A DNA stretch of 64,000 nucleotides from Candidatus Acidiferrales bacterium (lineage in GTDB: Bacteria; Acidobacteriota; Terriglobia; Acidiferrales; UBA7541): positions 1-64,000 of the forward strand of contig DASYYH010000023.1 in NCBI GenBank assembly GCA_035934015.1, written 5' to 3'. The position numbers and the translations under genes were made by a program. Each line of letters begins with the position of its first letter. Positions within the stretch are counted from its first letter, which is position 1. Shown one piece after another: positions 34,821 through 44,302 of the stretch. The notes under the pieces were generated by a model, which was not told the DNA's origin, made no database searches, and was given only the letters and a program-made list of their open reading frames with translations.

Positions 34821-36653
34821 ATGAGCCGAAGACTTTCCATACTGATTCTTCTCGCGCTTTCCATCGGCATTTACGTAGGAACGTGTGCATGGCCTCCGCT
34901 GCTCGACAGCTCGGACGCGGGCCACGCCGTAGCCGCCCGCGAAATGCTGCAGAACCATAACTGGGTGATCCTGCACATCGACGGCATCCGTTATCTGGAA
35001 AAACCACCGCTGCAATTCTGGCTCGTCGCGGCGAGCTATGCGGTTTTTGGCATCGACACGTTCGCCACGCGATTTCCTCTGGCGCTGGCCGTCGTTGGGC
35101 TGACGCTGATGGTTTACTTCTTCGCGCGAAGATGGTTCGGAGCGCGCGCAGGATTCTATGCTGGTCTCGTGATGTGCACGTCGCCGGGCGTTTTCTTGTT
35201 CACGCGGATCATGATCCCGGAGGCGATTTACGCGTTTTTTTTTACGGCAACGTTCTATCTGTTTCTGCGCGCTTGGCAGGGAACGATTTCGCGGCGAAAA
35301 GGCTACTGGTGGGCGGCCACGCTGATTGCGCTTTCGGTTCTGACGCGCTCGTTGATCGGATTTGTCTTCCCGGTCGGCATTATTTTTTGCTTTCTGCTGG
35401 CGACGGGCCGCCTGAAAGAATGGCGAAAGCTGCCGCTAATTTCGAGCGCCATCGTTTTTCTCATTGTCGCCTTACCGTGGCACATTGCGGCAATCTTCAG
35501 CGGGCGCGGCGTTTTCGGCGGCTTTTTCTGGTTCTATTTCATCAATGAGCAGATCTTTCGGGCGCTGGGCTGGCGTTATCCGGTGGATTACGAAGCAGTG
35601 CCGCTGTGGCTCTGGCTTGGCGAGCTTATCGTATGGTTCTTCCCATGGATCGCGTTCTTGCCGTCGGGCATTCGCGCGATACCGCATCCGCGGGAATGGC
35701 GCAAGCAATTGGATGAGCGCTCGCAAGCATTGGTGCTCCTGTGCGTCTGGACACTCTTTATTTTGCTTTTCTTTTCGTGGACCAAGAGCCGCATGGAGTA
35801 TTACAGCTTCAGCGCATGGCCGGCGGTCGCCATGTTGCTCGGCGTGGGGCTAGAACGCGCGGAGGCTGCAGCGGCGCGCTGGCTGCCGCGCGTGCAAGGA
35901 GCGCTGGCGTGCATGGGCGTGCTGATTGCGGGACTGCTCGGCGCGATGCTCTGGCTTTCACGAGGGATTGCGTCCACGGGTGATATTTCTTCGCTGATGG
36001 CGCTTCATCCGACAGGCTTTTATCGCGTGGCTATGTCGGACTTCATGGACTTGACGCCGCAATCGTTTGCGGATTTGCGGCATCAGGCGATCACGGCACT
36101 GACCGTGATTCTTGTTGGTTTTGTGGGCGCGTGGATTTTGCGCCGGCGGGGGCGAAACCTGGCCGCGGACATCACGCTCGCGTGCATGATGGGCACATTT
36201 TTCTTTTGTGCGAACTGGGCGCTTGGCGTTTTCACGCCGCGGCTTTCCTCGGAGCCGCTCGCGAAAATCATCATGAAATATTACCGCCCGGGCGACAAGA
36301 TCGCGTTCTATGGCGAATACGATGCCGCCAGTAGCGTGGGCTTTTACACCGGGCAGCAAATCCTCCTTTTCAATGGACGATACAACGGCCTGGAATTCGG
36401 TTCCTATTATCCGGACGCGCCGCATATTTTTCTGGATGATCACACGTTCTGGCCCGTGTGGCGCGGGGGCGAGCGAGTTTTCTTAGTCGTCCCGCCAGAG
36501 GAGAAGCAGGCAGCTCTGGTGAGAATGCCGCCAGAGGATACATTCCTTATGGCGCAAATGGGCGACAAAGAAGTATACGTGAATCACCGATTGACGCCGG
36601 ATGAGCCGAGCCTGGCACAACTGAAGCAACAAGCGGAATCAGGAAAGAATTGA
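34821..36653 (+). CDS. GT39/ArnT-like membrane glycosyltransferase
   Basis: The 610-residue protein has about 11-12 membrane helices. The first loop carries LLDSSDAGHAVAAREML, in the place of the catalytic Asp/Glu loop of ArnT/PMT enzymes, followed by YLEKPPLQFWL. Such enzymes move a sugar from a polyprenyl-phosphate donor to lipid A, protein or glycan on the outer face of the membrane. The soluble C-terminus is about 120 residues. It lies 63 bases upstream of the UXS-like gene and probably belongs to the polysaccharide region. Confidence 0.85.
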   Translation: MSRRLSILILLALSIGIYVGTCAWPPLLDSSDAGHAVAAREMLQNHNWVILHIDGIRYLEKPPLQFWLVAASYAVFGIDTFATRFPLALAVVGLTLMVYFFARRWFGARAGFYAGLVMCTSPGVFLFTRIMIPEAIYAFFFTATFYLFLRAWQGTISRRKGYWWAATLIALSVLTRSLIGFVFPVGIIFCFLLATGRLKEWRKLPLISSAIVFLIVALPWHIAAIFSGRGVFGGFFWFYFINEQIFRALGWRYPVDYEAVPLWLWLGELIVWFFPWIAFLPSGIRAIPHPREWRKQLDERSQALVLLCVWTLFILLFFSWTKSRMEYYSFSAWPAVAMLLGVGLERAEAAAARWLPRVQGALACMGVLIAGLLGAMLWLSRGIASTGDISSLMALHPTGFYRVAMSDFMDLTPQSFADLRHQAITALTVILVGFVGAWILRRRGRNLAADITLACMMGTFFFCANWALGVFTPRLSSEPLAKIIMKYYRPGDKIAFYGEYDAASSVGFYTGQQILLFNGRYNGLEFGSYYPDAPHIFLDDHTFWPVWRGGERVFLVVPPEEKQAALVRMPPEDTFLMAQMGDKEVYVNHRLTPDEPSLAQLKQQAESGKN

Positions 36654-36716
36654 GCGCAGAGCGATTATGATGAGGACCGGTCTGCGGCGAGACCGAAGTG
36701 GCTTGTGCTGATTTAA

Positions 36717-37697
36717 ATGGAGAATCGATTGCGAGCAGTGATTACCGGAGGGGCAGGATTTCTGGGTTCGCATCTGTGCGACCAGATGATCGAGCGCGGA
36801 TGGGAGGTCGCATGCTTCGACAATCTCATTACCGGCGCCGAGGCAAATGTCCAGCACCTGATGAACAATCCGCGGTTTCGCTTCGTGCGCCAGGACGTAT
36901 CGCAATCCATCGACATTTCCGGGCCAATTGACGCCGTGCTGCACTTCGCCTCGCCCGCAAGCCCCGACGATTATTTGAAGTATCCGATTGAGACGATGAA
37001 AGTCGGTTCGCTGGGCACGCTGAATGCACTGGAAATGGCGCGCGCGAAAAGGTGCCGCTTCCTCGTGGCTTCGACTTCGGAGTGTTACGGCGATCCGGAA
37101 GTTAGCCCTCAGGTGGAAACCTACTGGGGCCACGTGAACTCGATTGGCCCCCGGAGCGTTTACGATGAGGCCAAGCGATTTTCCGAAGCGCTGACGATGG
37201 CGTATCACCGCACGCATGGTGTTGATACGCGCATCGTGCGAATTTTCAACACGTACGGCCCGCGCATGCGGCTGAATGACGGCCGCGCACTGCCGAATTT
37301 TCTTTACCAGGCGCTTTCCGGCCAGTCCATCACGGTTTATGGCGACGGCAAGCAGACGCGCAGCTTCTGCTACGTTTCGGATTTGATCGAAGGCATCTTG
37401 CGATTGCTCGACTCCCAGGAACACCTGCCGGTGAACATCGGAAATCCGCAGGAAATCACGATTCTGGAATTTGCCGAGCGCGTTCGCGAACTCACTGGCA
37501 ACCACGTTTCCATTGCTTTCCGCCCGCTGCCACAGGATGACCCGAAGCGCCGGTGCCCCGACATCACCAAGGCGCGGAAGCTCCTGCATTGGGAGCCAAA
37601 AGTAGGCCTGGAAGAGGGGTTGAAGCTGACGCTGGCGTACTTCGAAAAAAAAATGGCGGAAGAGCAGGCGAAATCAGGAAGCCAGCGAGGAAACTGA
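36717..37697 (+). CDS. UDP-glucuronate decarboxylase-like NAD-sugar epimerase (UXS)
   Basis: The 326-residue extended SDR has NAD-binding [12 protein letters not shown], the active-site YDEAK with upstream STSECYG, and the UXS-type [21 protein letters not shown] converts UDP-glucuronate to UDP-xylose. The enzyme making UDP-glucuronate is encoded convergently next door (ugd), which supports the call. dTDP-glucose 4,6-dehydratase-like activity is the main alternative. The 3' end overlaps ugd by 24 bases on the opposite strand. Confidence 0.87.
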   Translation: MENRLRAVITGGAGFLGSHLCDQMIERGWEVACFDNLITGAEANVQHLMNNPRFRFVRQDVSQSIDISGPIDAVLHFASPASPDDYLKYPIETMKVGSLGTLNALEMARAKRCRFLVASTSECYGDPEVSPQVETYWGHVNSIGPRSVYDEAKRFSEALTMAYHRTHGVDTRIVRIFNTYGPRMRLNDGRALPNFLYQALSGQSITVYGDGKQTRSFCYVSDLIEGILRLLDSQEHLPVNIGNPQEITILEFAERVRELTGNHVSIAFRPLPQDDPKRRCPDITKARKLLHWEPKVGLEEGLKLTLAYFEKKMAEEQAKSGSQRGN

Positions 37698-39062
37698 TTT
37701 TTCCACGGGAAGCTCCGGCTTGCCGATGGCACGATATTCGAAGCCGAGTGCCTGCATCGTTTCCGACGAAAGCAAATTCCTCCCATCGAGCACCAAGGGG
37801 CGCGCCATACTGCCGTGGATGCGCTTCCAGTCCAGCGCGCGGAACTCCTCCCACTCAGTGACGATCAGCAAAGCATCCGCGCCCTGCGCTGCTTCATAGG
37901 CGTTCGCAACGCAATTCAACTCGGGAAAAACGCCGGCGATCTTTTCCATGGCCTGGGGGTCATATGCGGCGAGGAGCACTCCTTCCGGCAGGAGACGCTT
38001 GATCAATTCGAGGGAGGGCGCGAAGCGGATATCGTCGGTGTTGGCTTTAAAGGCTAAACCGAGCACGCCGATTTTCTTGCCCTTGAGCACCCAGAGCGAC
38101 TGGCGCAATTTTTCGATGAAAAGGTCGATGCGCCGGTGATTGATTTTTTCTGTTTCGCGAAGCAGAGCGAAATCGACACCATTGCGTTCGGCAAGGCGCA
38201 CGAAGGCTTGCAAATCCTTCGGGAGACAAAAGCCGCCGAATCCCAATCCGGGCCGGAAAAATTGCGGACCGATGCGCGGGTCGAGTCCAACGCCATGCAT
38301 GACTTCTTCGATATTCGCGCCAAGTTTTTCGGCAAGGTCGGCGACCATGTTGGCGTAGGAAACTTTGATGGCCAAGAATGAGTTCGAAGCGTGTTTGATG
38401 AGTTCGGCGCTGTTGATTGTTGTGACCACCCACTCCGGCGCGCGCACCGCTGGACAGGCGCCATCGTGGACGGGACAGCGGAATTTCTGTTCGAGGACCG
38501 GCTGGTAAATCTCACGCAGCTTTTTTTCCGCAATTTCATCGTCCACACCGACGACGATGCGGTCGGGATGCAGAAAATCACCGACAGCCGTGCCCTCCCG
38601 TAGAAACTCTGGATTCGACGCCACGCGGAAACGAACCGTCTTGCCGCGGCCATAGATTTCCAGCACTTTTTTCAATTGCTGCCCCGTTTGCGCGGGGACT
38701 GTGCTTTTTTCCACGATCAGCTTGTCGGTTTTCGCCTCGGACGCGATCATCTTCGCCACGTGATCGATGCCACTCAGATCGGCGTCGCCATTCGGCAGTG
38801 GAGGGGTTCCGACGCAGATGAAAACCACATCTCCTTCGGCGACGGCATTCGCAGGATCGGCGGAAAAAGAGAGCCGGCCTTCCCTGTGGTTCCGGTCCAC
38901 CACTGCATCCAGGCCCGGCTCAAAAATCGGAAGGCCACCTGCCTCGAGCGTCTTGATTTTGGAGGCATCGTTATCCGTGCAAAGGACGTGATGGCCAAGT
39001 TCGGCGAAGCACGCGCCGGTGACAAGCCCTACATATCCCGCGCCAATGACCGAAATCCGCAC
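37674..39062 (-). CDS. ugd: UDP-glucose 6-dehydrogenase
   Basis: The 462-residue protein has the Rossmann start [43 protein letters not shown], the catalytic Cys in [11 protein letters not shown], and [17 protein letters not shown] in the C-terminal domain follow. It oxidises UDP-glucose twice to UDP-glucuronate with NAD+. It supplies the UXS-like enzyme and uronic acids for the polysaccharide cluster. Confidence 0.95.
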   Translation of the reverse strand: MRISVIGAGYVGLVTGACFAELGHHVLCTDNDASKIKTLEAGGLPIFEPGLDAVVDRNHREGRLSFSADPANAVAEGDVVFICVGTPPLPNGDADLSGIDHVAKMIASEAKTDKLIVEKSTVPAQTGQQLKKVLEIYGRGKTVRFRVASNPEFLREGTAVGDFLHPDRIVVGVDDEIAEKKLREIYQPVLEQKFRCPVHDGACPAVRAPEWVVTTINSAELIKHASNSFLAIKVSYANMVADLAEKLGANIEEVMHGVGLDPRIGPQFFRPGLGFGGFCLPKDLQAFVRLAERNGVDFALLRETEKINHRRIDLFIEKLRQSLWVLKGKKIGVLGLAFKANTDDIRFAPSLELIKRLLPEGVLLAAYDPQAMEKIAGVFPELNCVANAYEAAQGADALLIVTEWEEFRALDWKRIHGSMARPLVLDGRNLLSSETMQALGFEYRAIGKPELPVEKSVSSLAS

Positions 39063-39257
39063 GAAAGTCTCCTGGTCGTGATAGTGCCGAATACGTAATT
39101 CGGAACTGACTCATTTTCTTATGAATCCGCCCGCCGCGCCAATAGAAAAAATCCCCGCGCTCATCCATCTGGCACAGGCAAGAATTCGATAGTACAATCC
39201 GCGGGATTCCGGGCTCAGTGAATTCAAGGAATTCGCGCGGGAACGCCAGGGTACTTC

Positions 39258-40109
39258 ATGGATATCTTCGATGTCCTGTGGGTGGGGCTGGGAATCGCGG
39301 TAATCGTAGGATTCGTGTTTTATGTTCTTGCGCTCTATTGGGAGCGTTTGCTGAAACAGCACTCCCAGGCCATTCGCACTCTCTCCGAGCGCGTCGAAAT
39401 CCTCGAGGAAATGGAAGACCCACGTTTCCGGCGCAAGGTGGGAGACTCCGCTCCATCGCCACTCGAGCGGGTTTACATCTTCAGCTTCCGGCTCGCTGAG
39501 CGATTCTGGCCCGAAACGGTGGGTGCCAGTCCGGAGCAACTCCGATATATTCGCGAGAACGGAAATTTTCTCAGCTCAGTGAAGATTCAACGCTGGCGCA
39601 GCCACATTGCCGTGACTCTCACCGAGCTTTTGCCCCAGAGCCAGTCGGCGCGATGGCAGACGCGCGTTGTGGATATTTATCCCACAAAAAACTCCGCCAG
39701 TTCGACCGTGCTCTGGGAACTGCATCTTGAGCCCGCGCTGAACTCGCACTGGTCTGAATTGCCACCGACGCTGGAATTGCGCTACGAAAACGAGTCGCTC
39801 GTGCTTCGTGCACGGCATTGCGAGCCGGGCGTTCGCGTCGAAGGGAACGTGCTGACGCCCACGGCGGAAAAGATGATCTTCCGGGTTTCGCTCGATCCCG
39901 ATGCGCTTGGCGAATATCGCGTTTCCGAGGACGCTGGCGAACGCCCCGCAGGCGAGGATGATGGTGCGGATTCGCGGCTGGCATTTTATCGTTTTCAGGA
40001 CGAGCGTATGGGCGTCGATTGGCAGCTCTGCGTGCGCGATCTGGACCGCAAGGCGGTCTGGGAGCGTTGGAACATCGTCGAGCCGTGGCAGACACGCCGC
40101 GTCTCCTAG
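39258..40109 (+). CDS. Membrane-anchored protein of unknown function
   Basis: The 283-residue protein has one N-terminal helix (about 5-27, DVLWVGLGIAVIVGFVFYVL). A short coiled-coil-like stretch (AIRTLSERVEILEEME) leads into a beta-rich soluble part with ELHLEPALNSHWSELPPTLELR and a Trp-rich C-terminus (MGVDWQLCVRDLDRKAVW). No family is recognised. It is divergent from ugd; a TACAAT box lies at 39193-39198. Confidence 0.7.
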   Translation: MDIFDVLWVGLGIAVIVGFVFYVLALYWERLLKQHSQAIRTLSERVEILEEMEDPRFRRKVGDSAPSPLERVYIFSFRLAERFWPETVGASPEQLRYIRENGNFLSSVKIQRWRSHIAVTLTELLPQSQSARWQTRVVDIYPTKNSASSTVLWELHLEPALNSHWSELPPTLELRYENESLVLRARHCEPGVRVEGNVLTPTAEKMIFRVSLDPDALGEYRVSEDAGERPAGEDDGADSRLAFYRFQDERMGVDWQLCVRDLDRKAVWERWNIVEPWQTRRVS

Positions 40110-40152
40110 CCCGCGTCGCACGACGGCAAAATATGCAAAATTCCCAGATGCG

Positions 40153-41862
40153 CTAGGACTTTCTGAGCAAAAAACTGCCGATAACGAGTGCGTCCGTGCC
40201 GGAGCAGAAATAACTTCGCACCGCGTGGCGCGGAGAAAGAACCAGCGGTTCGCTGAAGAGATTGAACGAGGTATTCAGCAGGACCGGGGCCGGCGCTTCA
40301 GCGCCGAATCCTTTGAGCAGTCCCCAAAACAAAGGATTCGCTTCGCGCGTGACGACGTGCAGGCGGACCAGGTTTCCAGGCAGGGCGCAATCTCCAAACA
40401 ATCCGCGATGTTCCGAACGCAAGCGGCCCATCGCTGCCATAAATCGCGCCGCTCCGGAGAATTCGAAATATTTTTCAGCGTCTTCCTCCGGTACGGACAG
40501 CGCGAATGGGCGAAACGGTTCGCGGTGCTTGACGTAATCGTTCAAGTTTTCTTTCGCGTAGGGTGCCCAGGGCGAAGCGAGCAGGCTGCGGTTTCCGAGC
40601 GCGCGCGGGCCAAATTCAGCGGCGCCTTGAAACCACGCCACAATCTTTCCGGCCAGGAGGAGCCGCACCGTTTCCGCGATACGCTGCGCATTGGAGGAAA
40701 GCCAGCCGTAATTCGCCTTGCAATTGTCCAGCACCTGTTTGATTTCCTCATTTGAATACGAAGGGCCGAGATAGAGATGAGGCAACGTATCCGGCCTGTT
40801 TTTGGCCTCGCCTTCGATTTCGCTGCGCGCGAGCCAGGCTGCGCCAAGTGCTGTTCCTTCGTTTCCCGCCGCGGGCTGGACGAAAACATTTTCATATCCA
40901 GCGTTTCCTTCGAGTGCGGAAACCAGAAGCGGATTCAAGAATAATCCGCCCGCGAGGCACAGATTGCCGATGGCGTAGCGCTTGCGAAGCGATTCCGCCA
41001 GATCCGTTGCAACGACTTCGCAGGCCTTTTGCAAGCTGCTTGCCAGAGCCGCCCGAGCGCGTTCGTCGGTTTGTGCCTGATTTTCCGGTGCGACCCCGAC
41101 TTGCTTGTAAAATTTGGGAGAAAAGGCCAGACGGCCTGGGAATCCCCGCTGAAAATAGGAAGAATCCAGCTTTGGAAAAGCGCTGGAGGAACTTCGCAGC
41201 ATGCGTAGAAAAACATCCACAAAAGCTGGTTCAGCGGTCAGGCTGAGCCACTGCGTCTTGTGCTCATGCTCGTGCGGGCGATACCCGAGCAACTCGGTCA
41301 CTTGCGAATATATCCAGCCAAGAGAGTGCGGAAACGGAATCGTACGCTCGATGCGGACTCGCCCAGCTTCGCCAATCGCAATGCTGCCGCAGGCACCGTC
41401 GCCCTGTTCGTCGAGCGTGAGGATCAGCGCGCGATCGAATGGCGAAGCGAAAAACGCGCTTGCAGCATGGCAAAAATGATGATCGAAAGCCAAAACACGA
41501 ACTCGCGCTTCGCCAGAAAGCAAGGAAAGAATGCGCAGATTGTTCAGTTCGCTCGAAAGCTCGCCGAAAATCTTGCCTTGGTAATAGGCGCTCGCGACCG
41601 GAGCCACTGGCAGGTAGCGCGCTCGAAACGCCGCGCGCCGCGCCCAGGAAGTCCATGGGCGGCTGGCAACGCCGACCGCACCGATTTCGCGCCAAGCGAC
41701 GCCAGTGCGTTCGAGGCAAAACTGAATGGCGGCTCGCGGAATTCCTGCCGCTGTTCGCGCGCGTAGCAGTTTGGACTCTTCGATGGCTGCGGAAAAGCCG
41801 CCGTCGCCAAGTAATGCGGCGGATGAGTCGTGAGTCAGCGCGGAGAGCCCAAGAAAATACAT
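40153..41862 (-). CDS. NodU/CmcH-family carbamoyltransferase (1)
   Basis: The 569-residue protein has an N-terminal TsaD-like domain: LGLSALTHDSSAALL, FDHHFCHAASAFFASPFD, LTLDEQGDGA. The C-terminal domain has FGPRALGNRSLLASPW and KHREPFRPFALSV. These enzymes transfer carbamoyl from carbamoyl phosphate, through carbamoyl-AMP, to a hydroxyl of a sugar or antibiotic. Here the target is probably a sugar of the polysaccharide or its precursor. ATG 41862 is chosen over TTG 41895, which overlaps the upstream oxidoreductase gene. It is the last gene of the minus-strand cluster. Confidence 0.9.
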   Translation of the reverse strand: MYFLGLSALTHDSSAALLGDGGFSAAIEESKLLRARTAAGIPRAAIQFCLERTGVAWREIGAVGVASRPWTSWARRAAFRARYLPVAPVASAYYQGKIFGELSSELNNLRILSLLSGEARVRVLAFDHHFCHAASAFFASPFDRALILTLDEQGDGACGSIAIGEAGRVRIERTIPFPHSLGWIYSQVTELLGYRPHEHEHKTQWLSLTAEPAFVDVFLRMLRSSSSAFPKLDSSYFQRGFPGRLAFSPKFYKQVGVAPENQAQTDERARAALASSLQKACEVVATDLAESLRKRYAIGNLCLAGGLFLNPLLVSALEGNAGYENVFVQPAAGNEGTALGAAWLARSEIEGEAKNRPDTLPHLYLGPSYSNEEIKQVLDNCKANYGWLSSNAQRIAETVRLLLAGKIVAWFQGAAEFGPRALGNRSLLASPWAPYAKENLNDYVKHREPFRPFALSVPEEDAEKYFEFSGAARFMAAMGRLRSEHRGLFGDCALPGNLVRLHVVTREANPLFWGLLKGFGAEAPAPVLLNTSFNLFSEPLVLSPRHAVRSYFCSGTDALVIGSFLLRKS

Positions 41863-41872
41863 GCGCGAGGGC

Positions 41873-43084
41873 CTAAAAGTCCGCGCGATTCGCAAATCGC
41901 CCGCTCGTCAGCAGGCCGCGAAGACCCATGAGAATCAACCGAGGCTGGCTGATGCAAACGCGCCAGAGGACCTTGAGCGCTTCGTCGCGCGAATAGCGGC
42001 TGAGCGAACGTTTGGCCGGCGCATTCAGCGAATCGACCAGACGGCTGTAGTCATCCTGCGTAAAGCGATGCATCGCACGCCGAATCAGGAGATGCAGATC
42101 AAGTTCGCGGCGCAATTGCCGGAGCTCCGCGCTCGAACCGCCGCCCAGGATGGCTTCCGCGGCGCCTGCCGCTCCGCGCAGCCCCGTGACAATTCCCCCC
42201 ACCGTACTTACTTTCACCTGTGCCGCCGCATCTCCGACAAGAAAAACGCTTCCGCCGCCCAGGTTTTTTCGCATGGGCACCCAGTTGCGGTAGACCGGGA
42301 TTCGTGCGCCTTGAAAACTGACGGCATCGAGTTTTCGCTTCAGCAGAAACGCCTCAAGATGCCTGCGTGCTTCGGAGCCAACCTCGCCGATCAATCCGAG
42401 CGCGCCGCGCTCGGCAGATTCCGGTATCAACCAGTAAAAATAGGGCGTATCGTCGGGGACGAACCAGACGCGCACAGTGTCCGGCGTCATATCTTTCGGC
42501 AAAGGCACAATCGCCTGAACCAGCGGAACCGTCTCCAGTCTCGGCCAGCCCGCGGACTGCGCCACGCGGCTCGCCGCTCCATCTCCGCCGACGACGACAC
42601 GCGCCGAAAGGTTCTCCGTGGTTTCTTCTCCTGGCTGCTGCATCTCAAGCGTGATGCCATTTGCATCCGGCGTAAGGCCGCGAAATTTTCGCGCGAAATG
42701 GATCTTCGCGCCCGCGCGTTCCGCCCATTCGGCAAGCGAACGAATCAATTTTGCGCGCTCGATAATCAGATCAGGCGCATCCAGATGGATCGTCGCCGCG
42801 CGGCCGTCGGTGAAAAGCTCGAATTTGCGAATCTCGTTGACGATGCTGGCCGATCCCGCCTCTTGCAGCAGATCCTTCATGCGACTGGTGACGATCAGCG
42901 TGCGCGCTTCGGGGTCGAGCGTCTCGTTTTGCTCGAACACGCGCACGGACACGCCTTCACGCGCCAGCAAAAATGCCGTGAAAAATCCCGCCGCCGACCC
43001 GCCGACGACAGCGACATCGGGATCTGCGGAAATATTTTCGCGGTGATTCTTCTGCGAGTCTTTGGGCGCTCGTGCAGTCATCAT
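41873..43084 (-). CDS. FAD-dependent oxidoreductase (geranylgeranyl-reductase/halogenase-like)
   Basis: The 403-residue flavoprotein has the dinucleotide motif VAVVGGSAAGFFTAFLLA (GxGxxG-like), the mid motif VVVGGDGAASRVA and the late FAD motif GSVFLVGDAAAQVKVSTVGG. The pattern resembles lipid (geranylgeranyl) reductases and related monooxygenases; the substrate is unknown. It lies 10 bases upstream of carbamoyltransferase 1. It might reduce the polyprenyl carrier or oxidise a sugar or lipid, but nothing in the sequence decides this. Confidence 0.82.
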   Translation of the reverse strand: MMTARAPKDSQKNHRENISADPDVAVVGGSAAGFFTAFLLAREGVSVRVFEQNETLDPEARTLIVTSRMKDLLQEAGSASIVNEIRKFELFTDGRAATIHLDAPDLIIERAKLIRSLAEWAERAGAKIHFARKFRGLTPDANGITLEMQQPGEETTENLSARVVVGGDGAASRVAQSAGWPRLETVPLVQAIVPLPKDMTPDTVRVWFVPDDTPYFYWLIPESAERGALGLIGEVGSEARRHLEAFLLKRKLDAVSFQGARIPVYRNWVPMRKNLGGGSVFLVGDAAAQVKVSTVGGIVTGLRGAAGAAEAILGGGSSAELRQLRRELDLHLLIRRAMHRFTQDDYSRLVDSLNAPAKRSLSRYSRDEALKVLWRVCISQPRLILMGLRGLLTSGRFANRADF

Positions 43085-43236
43085 CTTTCGCTGGGGTTTC
43101 CGTCTTTCGATCGTATCCTACTCGTGTTGGGGACCTGCCGCCAAACTACCAAGGACACAGAACGGAGCCGCCAGTATAGCGCAGCATAGCCCGCGCAGAA
43201 AACAACACAGGAGAGACAGACTAGAGTCGGGAACGG

Positions 43237-44298
43237 CTAGAGAGCAACGGGCAGGCCCCCAGGCCTTTCCTGTCGTTCGTAGGGAGAGCGCTCGAGCGCA
43301 GCTATGGCAATCCCGCCAAGCAGGATGACCGCCACGCATAGTCCATAAGCAACAACCGGAGGGAAATATGAGATCAGAAACGCCAAAACGCCGAAGATTC
43401 CGGCCAGCGCATACATCACAAGCACAGCGCGCTTGTGGCCGAATCCGAGGTTGGAAATTCGGTGCGCCGTATGATCTTTGCCGGGCGAAGTGAATGGCAA
43501 TAGGCCGCGACGCAAGCGCGAGATGGTGATCAGCGTCGTATCAAAGATGGGTACGCCGAGGATCAAGACCGGCAGGAGCCATTGAGTGGGGAAATGCTCA
43601 CCGGCGGGCCGCACCTTCAAGCCGAGCGCAGCGGTGAGGAATCCCAGCATCATCGCGCCGCCATCGCCCATAAAAATTTTTGCCGGGGCAAAATTCCAGC
43701 GCAAAAAGCCCAGCGCAGCGCCGAGGGTCGCCGCCGCGAGCGTGCACACGAGGATTTGCCCGTTGATCCACGCCGCAATCATGAAGAACGTCGCCGCAAT
43801 CGCGGCAATCCCGGCACACAGGCCGTCCATGTGATCAAGAATGCTGAACGCCGCGGTGATTCCCACGACCCAAAATAACGTGAGCGCCATATCCAGCAGG
43901 CGTCCTACTAAACCGGGGATGAATATAGAAAAAATCTGAGCGTGAATTCCCGTGGCAAGCAGAATGCATCCGGCCAGCGGCATGCTGACGAAAAGCTTGA
44001 TTTGATGATGCAGCTTGCCCGAATCGTCAAGAATGCCCGTCCCGGCCAGGAGAGTTGCGCCGGCGAGGATGGCAAGAATTTCTCCATGCCAGTTGTTTTG
44101 CATGGTGCCAACGACGGCAAGCAGAAATCCGGCGTAGATAGCGGCGCTCCCCAGCAGGGGCACGGGCTTGATATGGATTTTCCGAGTATCCGGCTTGTCG
44201 ACCATGCCCACGCGCAGGGCAAAAGCTCGCACCGGCATCGTGAGGATCAACGAGCCGAAGAGCGCAATCGCAAAAGCGAACCAAATGTGCCAAATCAT
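43237..44298 (-). CDS. wecA: WecA/TagO-type polyprenyl-phosphate sugar-1-phosphate transferase
   Basis: The 353-residue protein has about ten helices. PDTRKIHIKPVPLLG, the DD pair in GILDDSGK, SILDHMDGLCAG, FMGDGGAMMLG and HRISNLGFGHKRAVL are the MraY/WecA-family cytoplasmic motifs. It moves HexNAc-1-phosphate from a UDP-sugar to undecaprenyl phosphate, the first step of O-antigen or capsule synthesis. Which sugar is used cannot be told. Only 4 bases separate it from the upstream transferase gene. Confidence 0.9.
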   Translation of the reverse strand: MIWHIWFAFAIALFGSLILTMPVRAFALRVGMVDKPDTRKIHIKPVPLLGSAAIYAGFLLAVVGTMQNNWHGEILAILAGATLLAGTGILDDSGKLHHQIKLFVSMPLAGCILLATGIHAQIFSIFIPGLVGRLLDMALTLFWVVGITAAFSILDHMDGLCAGIAAIAATFFMIAAWINGQILVCTLAAATLGAALGFLRWNFAPAKIFMGDGGAMMLGFLTAALGLKVRPAGEHFPTQWLLPVLILGVPIFDTTLITISRLRRGLLPFTSPGKDHTAHRISNLGFGHKRAVLVMYALAGIFGVLAFLISYFPPVVAYGLCVAVILLGGIAIAALERSPYERQERPGGLPVAL

Positions 44299-44302
44299 TC
44301 CG

